From Oceanococcus sp041624435 (GTDB lineage Bacteria; Pseudomonadota; Gammaproteobacteria; Nevskiales; Oceanococcaceae): a stretch of DNA of 64,000 nt. The DNA lies in the NCBI GenBank assembly GCA_041624435.1, contig JBFJVB010000001.1, positions 24,782 through 88,781 on the forward strand, read 5' to 3'. A model generated the notes under the pieces. That model saw only the letters and a list, made by a program, of their open reading frames with translations. It was not told where the DNA came from and made no database searches. Positions 34,303 to 42,616 of this stretch are shown here, in pieces. Positions within the stretch are counted from its first letter, which is position 1; the number at the start of each line of letters is the position of its first letter. A program made the translations under genes and the position numbers.

Positions 34303-34521
34303 ATGCCCAAAGAAGATCTCATCGAAATGGAAGGCAAGGTCGTTGAAACCCTGCCCAACACCACATTTCGAGTCCAGCTGGAAAACGGCCACACGGTGAC
34401 CGCTCATATTTCAGGCCGCATGCGCAAGCACTACATCCGCATCCTGACCGGTGATACCGTGACCGTGCAGCTCACGCCCTATGATCTGTCCAAAGGTCGA
34501 ATCACCTATCGCGGCAAATAG
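34303..34521 (+). CDS. infA: Translation initiation factor IF-1
   Basis: A 72-aa OB-fold protein that binds the ribosomal A site during initiation. The sequence KEDLIEMEGKVVETLPNTTFRV, HISGRMRKHYIRILTGD and the closing SKGRITYRGK are nearly invariant in bacteria. It has its own likely promoter in the bpt-infA gap. Convergent with clpA; the 51 bases between them contain an 8-bp GC-rich hairpin (34528-34546) without a T-tract. Confidence 0.98.
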   Translation: MPKEDLIEMEGKVVETLPNTTFRVQLENGHTVTAHISGRMRKHYIRILTGDTVTVQLTPYDLSKGRITYRGK

Positions 34522-34527
34522 CCAAGG

Positions 34528-34546
34528 CGCGCGATCTAATCGCGCG
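34528..34546. terminator. GC-rich hairpin between convergent infA and clpA
   Basis: CGCGCGAT and its exact complement flank a 3-base CTA loop (8-bp stem). The position, just after the infA stop and before the clpA stop, fits a terminator for both, but no T-tract follows on either strand, so it may only stall polymerase or protect the 3' end. Confidence 0.4.
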
Positions 34547-34572
34547 GGCCGTCGCGAAACTTCAACGATCTG

Positions 34573-36831
34573 CTAGCTGAGCGCTGCCTCGATTGACTCT
34601 TCGATGTCCAGTTGCAGTCCGTCCGCATCCGCACTGACCCGAATCCGCCCGCCTTTGGCCAACTGGCCAAACAGCAATTCTTCCGCCAGGGGACGCTTGA
34701 TCTGTTCCTGAATGAGCCGAGCCATGGGACGTGCACCCATTGACTCGTCATAGCCATGTTCGGCCAGCCAGGCCCGGGCTTTCTCATCAAATTCGATCAG
34801 CACATGCTTGGCTTCAAGCTGTACTTCTACTTCCACCAGGAACTTATCGACCACGTGCCGGACCACCGCGGGTGCGAGCGGTTCGAAGTTGATGATGGCA
34901 TCCAGGCGGTTACGGAATTCGGGCGTGAACTGTCGCCGGATGGCTTCCACGCCATCGGTGTGGTGATCCTGCGAGGAAAAGCCGATGGAACGGCGCGCCA
35001 TGTCCGTCGCTCCGGCATTGGTGGTCATGACCAGAATGACATTGCGAAAATCTGCTTTGCGCCCATTGTTGTCGGTCAGGGTGCCGTGGTCCATCACCTG
35101 CAACAGCAGATTGAACACTTCCGGATGCGCTTTTTCGATCTCGTCCAGCAACACCACCGCATGAGGCTGCTTGATGACCGCCTCGGTCAGCAATCCACCC
35201 TGATCGAAACCGACATATCCCGGCGGTGCACCGATCAGGCGCGAGACCGTATGCCGCTCCATGTATTCGGACATATCGAAGCGGATCAGTTCGATGCCCA
35301 GGTGGCGGGCCAGCTGTCGGGTCACTTCGGTCTTGCCCACACCCGTAGGTCCGGCGAACAGGAAACTGCCGATCGGCCGCTCCGGCGCGCCCAGCCCGGA
35401 ACGCGACATCTTGATCGCACTGCACAGACTTTCCACCGCCGCATCCTGGCCGAATATCGCCAGCTTGAGATCGCGATCCAGGGTTCGCAACACATCCCGA
35501 TCCGAAGCACTGACGCTTTTCGCAGGAATTCTGGCGATTCGCGCCACGACGGACTCGATGTCCTTGACCTGGACGGTCTTGCGCCGTTTCGCCGCCGGCA
35601 GGAGCTGCACCCGCGCCCCGGCCTCGTCGATGACATCGATTGCCTTGTCCGGCAACTGCCGATCATTAATATGCCGCGCGGACAGTTCAGCTGCCGCCGT
35701 CAGGGCGCCCTGGGTGTAACGCACGGCGTGATGGTCCTCGAAGCGCGACTTCAAACCCTGCAGGATCTGGATCGTTTCGGCCACGCTGGGCTCGGGCACG
35801 TCGATCTTCTGAAACCGGCGCGCCAGGGCATGATCTTTTTCGAAGATGCCGCGAAATTCAGTGTAGGTGGTCGAGCCAATGCATTTCAGTTCGCCGCTGG
35901 CCAATACCGGCTTGAGCAAATTGGAGGCATCCATCACCCCACCGGAAGCGGCGCCGGCACCGATCATGGTATGGATTTCGTCAATGAACATGATCGCCCC
36001 GGGGTCCTTCTGCAATTCGCTCAGGACGCCCTTGAGGCGCTTTTCAAAATCGCCGCGGTATTTTGTCCCGGCCACAAGCCCGCCCATATCCAGGGCGTAA
36101 ATGGTTGATTGGGCGAGAATCTCGGGCACCTGACCCTCAACGATCTGATACGCCAGCCCCTCGGCGATGGCCGTCTTGCCGACGCCAGCCTCCCCGACCA
36201 GCAACGGGTTGTTCTTCCGCCGCCGACACAGGGTTTGAATCACGCGTTCAATTTCAAGTTCCCGGCCAATCAGCGGATCGATTCGGCCGGACCGCGCCTT
36301 GCTATTGAGGTCGACGGTGTATTGCGCCAGGGCGGATTCCTTCTCTCCGCCCGGGGCGCCGGACTCCGCCGCGTTCTCGGACTCCAGTGGCTCCTCACCC
36401 TTGGCGATCCCGTGAGAGATGTAATTCACCACATCCAGGCGACTGATGCCCTGTTCTGCCAGCAGGTACACGGCATGTGCATCGCGCTCGGCAAAAATGG
36501 CCACCAGCACATTCAGCGGGGTGACTTCCTTCTTGCCGGAGGACTGCACGTGATACACCGCGCGCTGCAAGACCCGTTGGAAGCCCAGGGTGGGCTGGAC
36601 CTCATAGGCTTCCGTGCTGTCCTCGACCCGCTGCACATTGGTCCGGATGAAGTCGCGCAGACCCCGCTCCAAAGGTTCCAGATGGGCGCCGACCGCACGT
36701 AATACCTCGGCCAGTTGCGCATCGTCGAGCAAAGCGAGCAGCAGATGCTCAACCGTCAGCAAGTCATGCGCCTCCAGCTTGGCCGACTTGAAAGCCGCAT
36801 CCAGCGCCGCTTGTAGATCCTGACTCAGCAT
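34573..36831 (-). CDS. clpA: ClpAP protease ATPase subunit ClpA
   Basis: A 752-aa AAA+ unfoldase that feeds substrates to ClpP. Domains in order: the ClpN repeat domain (1-145) with DLLTVEHLLLALLDD, the first AAA module with Walker A GEAGVGKTA and MFIDEIHTMIG, and the second with Walker A GPTGVGKTE and VVLLDEIEKAHPEV. There is no ClpB middle coiled coil, and the adaptor ClpS is encoded next door, which fixes it as ClpA. The ATG at 36831 overlaps the clpS stop (TGATG), so an upstream in-frame codon is unlikely. Confidence 0.97.
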   Translation of the reverse strand: MLSQDLQAALDAAFKSAKLEAHDLLTVEHLLLALLDDAQLAEVLRAVGAHLEPLERGLRDFIRTNVQRVEDSTEAYEVQPTLGFQRVLQRAVYHVQSSGKKEVTPLNVLVAIFAERDAHAVYLLAEQGISRLDVVNYISHGIAKGEEPLESENAAESGAPGGEKESALAQYTVDLNSKARSGRIDPLIGRELEIERVIQTLCRRRKNNPLLVGEAGVGKTAIAEGLAYQIVEGQVPEILAQSTIYALDMGGLVAGTKYRGDFEKRLKGVLSELQKDPGAIMFIDEIHTMIGAGAASGGVMDASNLLKPVLASGELKCIGSTTYTEFRGIFEKDHALARRFQKIDVPEPSVAETIQILQGLKSRFEDHHAVRYTQGALTAAAELSARHINDRQLPDKAIDVIDEAGARVQLLPAAKRRKTVQVKDIESVVARIARIPAKSVSASDRDVLRTLDRDLKLAIFGQDAAVESLCSAIKMSRSGLGAPERPIGSFLFAGPTGVGKTEVTRQLARHLGIELIRFDMSEYMERHTVSRLIGAPPGYVGFDQGGLLTEAVIKQPHAVVLLDEIEKAHPEVFNLLLQVMDHGTLTDNNGRKADFRNVILVMTTNAGATDMARRSIGFSSQDHHTDGVEAIRRQFTPEFRNRLDAIINFEPLAPAVVRHVVDKFLVEVEVQLEAKHVLIEFDEKARAWLAEHGYDESMGARPMARLIQEQIKRPLAEELLFGQLAKGGRIRVSADADGLQLDIEESIEAALS

Positions 36832-37148
36832 CACGCTTTCTCCATCGTGCACATCAAAGGATGTTCGTTTTCACGCGAGTAACGATTCACCTGCGCGACC
36901 TTGGTTTCCGCAATCTCGGCGGCGTAGGTTCCCGCGATTCCGGAACCTTGAGTATGCACCTCAATCATGATTCTTACCGCCTCTTCATATTGCAGCTGGA
37001 AAAACTTCTGCAGGATATGGACCACGAAATCCATTGGCGTGTAGTCGTCATTGAGCAACACGACTTTGTAAAGCGGAGGACGCTGCAGTTTGGGCTTGGC
37101 TTCCTCAACCGTCGTATTGCCATGATGTTCAGTTACATGTTGTGCCAT
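36831..37148 (-). CDS. clpS: ClpA adaptor ClpS (N-recognin)
   Basis: A 105-aa adaptor that binds proteins with N-terminal Leu, Phe, Tyr or Trp and hands them to ClpAP. The substrate pocket region is visible in YKVVLLNDDYTPMDFVVHILQKFF and in the later VHTQGSGIAGTY, including the conserved NDDYTPM. The start could also be the GTG at 37175, adding nine residues; AGG lies near both. The N-terminal tail is variable in the family, so this cannot be settled. Overlaps clpA by one base. Confidence 0.95.
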   Translation of the reverse strand: MAQHVTEHHGNTTVEEAKPKLQRPPLYKVVLLNDDYTPMDFVVHILQKFFQLQYEEAVRIMIEVHTQGSGIAGTYAAEIAETKVAQVNRYSRENEHPLMCTMEKA

Positions 37149-37211
37149 GCCTACATTGTATGTCGAAATTCCCACCCTTTGACCGGCGCCGGCAAGCTCG
37201 GTTCATCGTGG

Positions 37212-39419
37212 CTACTTGCTGGTGTGAGTAAACACGCCGTCCCAATCCGGCGGCGGCGGTTCCTGCTTGAAGACCGCGATCCGTTGCGAATAGATGGCAT
37301 AGATCTTGTGTGGATGCTGGCCTTGCGCAAGCTGGTAGAGCAACAACTCCGCCTGATCCCAATCCTGGTTGCGATAAGCGAGCAAAGCCTGGCGGTACTG
37401 CTTCAACTCATTCTTCAGCTCCTGGCTCAATCCGGAGCGCGGTCCCAGCGGTTCAAAAATGCCCACCGGTTCGTCCTTGCCCTTGACCCGCACCCGGTCC
37501 AGGTCTCGGTAGACCCAGTCATCCACCAGCACCCGCGTGGCATCGCCGCAAATCACATCCACGCCATACTGCTTGGTCAAGGCCTCCAGGCGGGAGCCCA
37601 GATTCACCGCGTCGCCAAGGACCGTATACGCCATACGAAACTGGGAACCCATATTGCCCACGCTCATCACCCCGGTGTTCACCCCGACCCCAATCTTCAG
37701 TTCCGGCAGGCCCCGCTCCTTGAATTCCGTACCCAGACGATTCATGCACGCAACCATATCCAGAGCGGCCTCCAGAGCCCGGCGGGCATGTTTCTGATCC
37801 GGCAACGGCGCCCCCCAGAACGCCATCACCGCATCACCCATGTATTTGTCGATCGTCCCGCGATGGCGATGAATCACCTCGGTCAAGGGCGTCAGGAATT
37901 CGTTCATCAAGGTGGTCAATTCATCGGGGGACAGCTTCTCCGAAATACTGGTGAAATTGCGCACGTCCGAAAACAGCACGGTCATTTCCCGGCTGTCGGA
38001 ACGCATTTCAGCAGCCACGGCGTCAGCGGCCATCTCGGAGACCAGCTCGGGGGGCACATAATGTCCAAACAGACGCGAAACCTGCCGTTTGGCCCTGGCC
38101 TCAACGAAATACCCGTAGGTCATCTGCACCAGCACCAGCATAAACAGGAACAACAGCGGACCGCCCAGCGGCAGTACGAAATTCGCCGAAAACCACAGGC
38201 TCACGGCCAGCAGGATCAGCCCCCCCACGGTCGCAAAGACCAGGGCAGTGCCGAACAGCGGCGACAGACGCGGGAACAGAAGCGTGAGCAACAGGCTCAG
38301 CACGACCATCAAACTGGTCTCAATCCCGACCAGATAAGGCACTTTGTGCTTGATCCGCCCGTCCAGCATCCCGGAAACTATATTCGCATGGACCTCAACC
38401 CCCGGATACGCCACCCCGACCGGGGTGGTCCGGTGATCTTTCAATCCGGGCGCACTGGTTCCCAGAATAACGATCTTGTCCTTGAGCAACTCCGGCGCAA
38501 TGCGCTGATGGATCACATCACTGAACGAGTAATACACAAAGCTGCCCTGTGGCCCCCGGTAGGGCACCAGCACGGCGGCATTTTCATCCACCGGCACCCG
38601 CAAATCGCCCAGTCGCAGGTATTCCAGATTCAGCGGTGTGCGCGGCCCTGACGGCGCATCGTAGACCAGCTCGATCTCGGGTCGGCCCAGCCCCCGCCAC
38701 AAAGTCATCAGCGCCAGCGAACCGTAGACGCTGTCCTTGTAACGCTGGAGCAGAGGCACCCGGCGAAACACCCCGTCCGGATCAAGCGTTGGATTATCAA
38801 AGAAGCCGCCATAGGGCGTTGCATTCTGCAATATCTCCAGATTCCCGGTGAAGTGACGAGCGGTCACATAGCGCGCCGGCATGGCGGCCGCCTGGGAAAA
38901 AACGTGATCCGGAACGGCGCCCTGGTCCAGCTCCTCCTGCTGTCCCTTGAAGACAAAACCCAAGACCGGCAGATGCCGGGCGAGCGCCGCCGCGAATAGC
39001 GCATCGTCGTCCAGGCTGCTGAGCTTCTCGCTCAACCACGCTGCGACCGCCGGATCCCCGCCGATGGAGGACTCGGCCAACTCATCCAGGAAGCGCACGG
39101 GCGAATGCCCGTCCGGCTCCGGCATCACCAAGTCAAACCCCAGGGCGGCCACCCCGTAGGTCGAATACAGCGTGTCCACGAGCTTGGCCAGTTTGCGTCG
39201 CGGCCAGGGAAACTGGCCCTCCTCGGCCATGGAACGCTCATCAATATCGACAATGACGATGCGCTGATCCACCGTATTCAACAAGCCCATTCGCACGCGG
39301 GCGTCGTAACTGAGCCGCTCGACCTGATCGACCAGACTGATCGTCCAGTGCCCATTCAGATGCAGCAAGAAGCCCAATAAAATGAAACTCGTCAGCGAAA
39401 ACCTGATCAGAGTGTGCAC
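37212..39419 (-). CDS. CHASE2-domain class III adenylate/guanylate cyclase
   Basis: A 735-aa membrane cyclase. One N-terminal membrane segment (about 5-22) precedes an extracytoplasmic CHASE2 sensor domain (about 30-335). Three further hydrophobic segments follow (about 345-430), then a cytoplasmic class III cyclase domain (about 475-650) and a 75-residue helical tail. The metal-binding aspartates are D485 in FSDVRNF and D529 in GDAVMAFWG; K525 in TIDKYMGD is the lysine that favours ATP over GTP. VLGDAVNLGSRLE holds the transition-state Asn and Arg. The catalytic set is complete, so active cAMP production is expected. The CHASE2 ligand is unknown. It is divergent from gspC and lies 36 bases from clpS. 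Confidence 0.9.
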   Translation of the reverse strand: MHTLIRFSLTSFILLGFLLHLNGHWTISLVDQVERLSYDARVRMGLLNTVDQRIVIVDIDERSMAEEGQFPWPRRKLAKLVDTLYSTYGVAALGFDLVMPEPDGHSPVRFLDELAESSIGGDPAVAAWLSEKLSSLDDDALFAAALARHLPVLGFVFKGQQEELDQGAVPDHVFSQAAAMPARYVTARHFTGNLEILQNATPYGGFFDNPTLDPDGVFRRVPLLQRYKDSVYGSLALMTLWRGLGRPEIELVYDAPSGPRTPLNLEYLRLGDLRVPVDENAAVLVPYRGPQGSFVYYSFSDVIHQRIAPELLKDKIVILGTSAPGLKDHRTTPVGVAYPGVEVHANIVSGMLDGRIKHKVPYLVGIETSLMVVLSLLLTLLFPRLSPLFGTALVFATVGGLILLAVSLWFSANFVLPLGGPLLFLFMLVLVQMTYGYFVEARAKRQVSRLFGHYVPPELVSEMAADAVAAEMRSDSREMTVLFSDVRNFTSISEKLSPDELTTLMNEFLTPLTEVIHRHRGTIDKYMGDAVMAFWGAPLPDQKHARRALEAALDMVACMNRLGTEFKERGLPELKIGVGVNTGVMSVGNMGSQFRMAYTVLGDAVNLGSRLEALTKQYGVDVICGDATRVLVDDWVYRDLDRVRVKGKDEPVGIFEPLGPRSGLSQELKNELKQYRQALLAYRNQDWDQAELLLYQLAQGQHPHKIYAIYSQRIAVFKQEPPPPDWDGVFTHTSK

Positions 39420-39489
39420 GGCGATCCCTAAGACTGACTGGTCTGGCCATCTTAAGCCCTAGCCTCGCGTATAAAAAGCACGCAAAATC

Positions 39490-39518
39490 CTGAGAAATGC
39501 TGGCGAAATCTTTATCAT
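39490..39518 (+). promoter_or_regulatory. Candidate promoter of gspCDEF
   Basis: CTGAGA (39490-39495) and TATCAT (39513-39518) are separated by 17 bases, each near consensus. The site lies in the 126-base gap between the divergent cyclase and gspC genes, about 28 bases ahead of the proposed gspC start. Confidence 0.42.
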
Positions 39519-39545
39519 GTCGCGTTTACCACCAAATCTAGCTTT

Positions 39546-40457
39546 GTGAATCTAAGTTTTTCGCCTCTGATGCTCGAGCGTTTGCAGAAACTCGTGCCCC
39601 TGCTCGCTACGCTGGTGTTCACCATTTTGGTCGGCCTTGAGCTTGCCAAGCTCATCTGGCTGTTGGTGCCGGAGCCCAGTGCCGGCCAGTGGGTGCCACG
39701 CCCGGTTCAGCCCGCCACGACGACTGTCAGCAATCCGCGGCAATCGGTTGATATCGCCCAGCTGACCTCAGCCAAGCTGTTCGGAGACTTCTCCGAAACC
39801 GCCACGGATACGGTGGCAGCGGCAAACCTGGATGCCCCCGACACCAACTTGCGGCTGAAACTGCGCGGCATTTTCGCCATGGAAGACCCGTTGCGCTCGC
39901 GGGCCCTGATCGAGCCGGCCAGCGGCGAACTCATGCCCTACGCCATTGGCATGGACATCCCCGGCGGCGCAAAACTGCACTCGATCTACCCGGACAGGGT
40001 CCTGCTCAAGCGTGGCGGAAAACTGGAAACTCTGCGTCTGGAGAGAGACGAAACAGGGCAAGGCATCGCCTCAAGCGGACGACCGGCGGACAATTCGAAC
40101 GCCTATCGCCTGAGTTCTGCGCCACAAATCCTGGGCAGCGACACCGCGGCAAAGCTCTCCAGCATTCGCGAAGAACTGCTCAACGACCCCACCAAGGCCT
40201 CGCAGTATCTGCGCCTGCAACCGGCTCGCAGCAACGGTGCGCTCAAAGGTTACCGGATCTATCCTGGCCGCAAACGTGAGCTGTTTCGCGAGGCGGGCCT
40301 GCGCCCCGGAGACATTGTCACCGCCGTCAATGGCGTCACCCTGGATGATCCGACCAAAAGCCTGCAGCTGCTGGGCGATCTGAGTCAGGCTCAAGAAATC
40401 AATTTGCAAATTGAACGCGGCGGCCAGCTTCAATCCGTCAGCGTCAACCTCAACTAA
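39546..40457 (+). CDS. gspC: Type II secretion system protein GspC
   Basis: A 303-aa bitopic inner-membrane protein that links the assembly platform to the secretin. A short cytoplasmic start is followed by one membrane segment (about 17-43), a periplasmic Pro-rich linker, the homology region (about 75-160, with LRLKLRGIFAMEDPLRSRALIE), and a C-terminal PDZ domain (about 225-300, with FREAGLRPGDIVTAVNGVTLDD). The start is a GTG with no ribosome-binding site; an ATG at 39570 would also keep the membrane segment. It is the first gene of gspCDEF and is probably driven by the promoter just upstream. Confidence 0.93.
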   Translation: MNLSFSPLMLERLQKLVPLLATLVFTILVGLELAKLIWLLVPEPSAGQWVPRPVQPATTTVSNPRQSVDIAQLTSAKLFGDFSETATDTVAAANLDAPDTNLRLKLRGIFAMEDPLRSRALIEPASGELMPYAIGMDIPGGAKLHSIYPDRVLLKRGGKLETLRLERDETGQGIASSGRPADNSNAYRLSSAPQILGSDTAAKLSSIREELLNDPTKASQYLRLQPARSNGALKGYRIYPGRKRELFREAGLRPGDIVTAVNGVTLDDPTKSLQLLGDLSQAQEINLQIERGGQLQSVSVNLN

Positions 40458-40468
40458 TCGGAACCCGT

Positions 40469-42616
40469 ATGACATCGGCGACACGTTCTTCATCCGCACG
40501 CGCGATGCGCACACTCCTGCTGTTCGCAGGCTTGTGCCTGTCGACCTCCGCGCTACAGGCGCAGGATACTCTGGGATCGACCCTGAATCTCAAAGATGCG
40601 GACATCGGCACCCTGATCGCGACCGTGGGTGAAATCACCGGTCATAACTTCATTGTCGACCCCCGAGTCAAAGGCAATGTCACCGTGCTGTCTTCGTCGC
40701 CGATGTCGCCCGAGGAGCTCTACGGCGTTTTCCTGGCGGTATTGCAGGTGCATGGTTTCGCCGCCGTACCGGCCGGCCCGGTCACCAAGATTGTGCCGGA
40801 GGTCGGGGCCAAGCAGGACGGCGGCAGCTACTTCGATTTTTCCGGCCTGGCTGACGACGAAATCGTTACCCGGGTGGTGGAGATCGCGAATGTGCCGGCC
40901 GCCCAGCTGGTGCCGATTCTGCGCCCGCTGGTCCCGCAATACGGTCATCTGGCGGCTTACTCGCCGTCGAACATGCTGATTATTTCCGATCGCGCCGCCA
41001 ATGTGGAACGCCTGACCGAAATCATTCGGCGCATCGATCAGAGCGGCGACCGTGAGATCGAAATCATCCGCCTGCACAATGCCAGCGCGGCCGAAGTCCA
41101 GCAGACCCTGAGCGGCCTGATCCAGTCCGAACAACAGCAAAAGGATCCCAGCCAGAAGCCCATCACCCTGCTGGCCGACGAACGCACCAACAGCCTGCTT
41201 CTGGGCGGCGAAAAAGCCGGCCGCCTGCAGATTCGGGCCCTGATTGCCCACTTGGACATTCCGCTGGAGGATGATGGCGATACGCAGGTCATTTACCTGT
41301 CCTATGCCGATGCCGAGAAGCTCGCGCCGATTCTGGAAGGCTTTGTGAGCAAACAGGGCGACGCCAAGGCGGCCAAGGGCGCTCCCGGTGGTACCGACAA
41401 CCTGCGCATCGTCGCGGAACCGGATATCAATGCTCTGGTGATCACCGCTTCCCCGAAAGTGATGCGCGGCATCAAGAGCGTGATTGCCCAGCTCGATATC
41501 CGCCGCGCCCAGGTTCTGGTCGAAGGCATCCTGGCCGAAGTGAGTCTGAATCAGTCGCGCAAGCTCGGCATCGACTGGGCGGTGTTTAACGGCGAACGCA
41601 TTGCCGCGGCTTCCATTTTTGACTCTTCGGTGGTCAGCGCCGCAGCGGGACTGGCCACCAACAACCTGGCTGGCGCGGCGGGCCTGCTGCGGACCGGCAT
41701 CAATGTCGGTGGCGGGCAGGTCAACGATAACGGCACCAATTTCGCCCTGCTGCTCAATGCCCTTTACGGTGACGGCGAAACCAATGTGCTGTCGACCCCG
41801 TCGCTGGTCACGATGGACAACCAGGAAGCCGAAATCTCGGTGGGCCAGGAAGTCCCGTTTCTCACCGGTTCTTTCAGCAACAACAACACGGGCGCGGGTT
41901 CGGTCAACCCCTTTCAGACCATCGAACGACGTGACGTCGGCCTGACCCTGGGAATCACGCCGCAGATCAATGACGGCGACACCATCCAGCTCACCATCAA
42001 TCAGGAATCCTCGACCATCGGCGCCGGGACCGCCGGAGCCGTAGACCTGATCACCAACAAGCGCACTCTGAGCACCACGGTACTGGTGGGCAATGGCGAC
42101 ATTCTGGTTCTGGGCGGATTGATAGACGACAACATCCAGCGTTCCGAACAGAAGGTTCCACTGCTCGGCGATATCCCGATTCTGGGCGCCTTGTTTCGCT
42201 CCACCAGCGTCACCAAGGCCAAGCAAAACCTGATGATTTTCATTCGCTCCACGATCTTGCGCGACCGCAACTCCGCCAGCTACTACACGCGGGAAAAATA
42301 CGAACGGATGAAATATTTGCAGCACGATTCCAACCAGCAAGGCTGGCGGGTCATCGGCCGCGCTCGGGGACCGGAATTGTCACCGCTGGAAGCCAGTCCA
42401 GCGGCTCCTGCGACACCGACAGCACCGGCGGCGGCGCCTGTGTCACCAGCGGCTGCTGCGGCCGCCGCGCAGCCTGCCGAAGCAGCCAGTTCACCCGGCG
42501 CGACGAGCTCTGCGCCTGAGCCTGCGCCCCTGCCCTTGCTGAGCACTGAACCGGTGCTGTCCTCGGATGATGCGGCAGCGCCGCGCAAGAAAATGGGCCG
42601 AGGCCATATCCGCTGA
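40469..42616 (+). CDS. gspD: Type II secretion secretin GspD
   Basis: A 715-aa outer-membrane secretin. A signal peptide ends near ALQAQ (about residue 31). The N0 domain (about 34-110) and repeated N1-N3 domains (about 130-365) follow, with the repeated signature VIYLSYADAEKLAPIL and LNLKDADIGTLIATVGEI. The secretin core (about 370-620) has SLVTMDNQEAEISVGQEVPF and the closing VPLLGDIPILGALFRS. The last about 90 residues are a Pro/Ala-rich low-complexity tail. No pilotin gene is nearby. The stop overlaps the gspE start (TGATGG). Confidence 0.96.
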   Translation: MTSATRSSSARAMRTLLLFAGLCLSTSALQAQDTLGSTLNLKDADIGTLIATVGEITGHNFIVDPRVKGNVTVLSSSPMSPEELYGVFLAVLQVHGFAAVPAGPVTKIVPEVGAKQDGGSYFDFSGLADDEIVTRVVEIANVPAAQLVPILRPLVPQYGHLAAYSPSNMLIISDRAANVERLTEIIRRIDQSGDREIEIIRLHNASAAEVQQTLSGLIQSEQQQKDPSQKPITLLADERTNSLLLGGEKAGRLQIRALIAHLDIPLEDDGDTQVIYLSYADAEKLAPILEGFVSKQGDAKAAKGAPGGTDNLRIVAEPDINALVITASPKVMRGIKSVIAQLDIRRAQVLVEGILAEVSLNQSRKLGIDWAVFNGERIAAASIFDSSVVSAAAGLATNNLAGAAGLLRTGINVGGGQVNDNGTNFALLLNALYGDGETNVLSTPSLVTMDNQEAEISVGQEVPFLTGSFSNNNTGAGSVNPFQTIERRDVGLTLGITPQINDGDTIQLTINQESSTIGAGTAGAVDLITNKRTLSTTVLVGNGDILVLGGLIDDNIQRSEQKVPLLGDIPILGALFRSTSVTKAKQNLMIFIRSTILRDRNSASYYTREKYERMKYLQHDSNQQGWRVIGRARGPELSPLEASPAAPATPTAPAAAPVSPAAAAAAAQPAEAASSPGATSSAPEPAPLPLLSTEPVLSSDDAAAPRKKMGRGHIR

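Noticed and set aside
40553..42340. 595-codon minus-strand open frame opposite gspD
   Set aside because: Antisense shadow of the secretin gene; no ribosome-binding site or recognisable domain.
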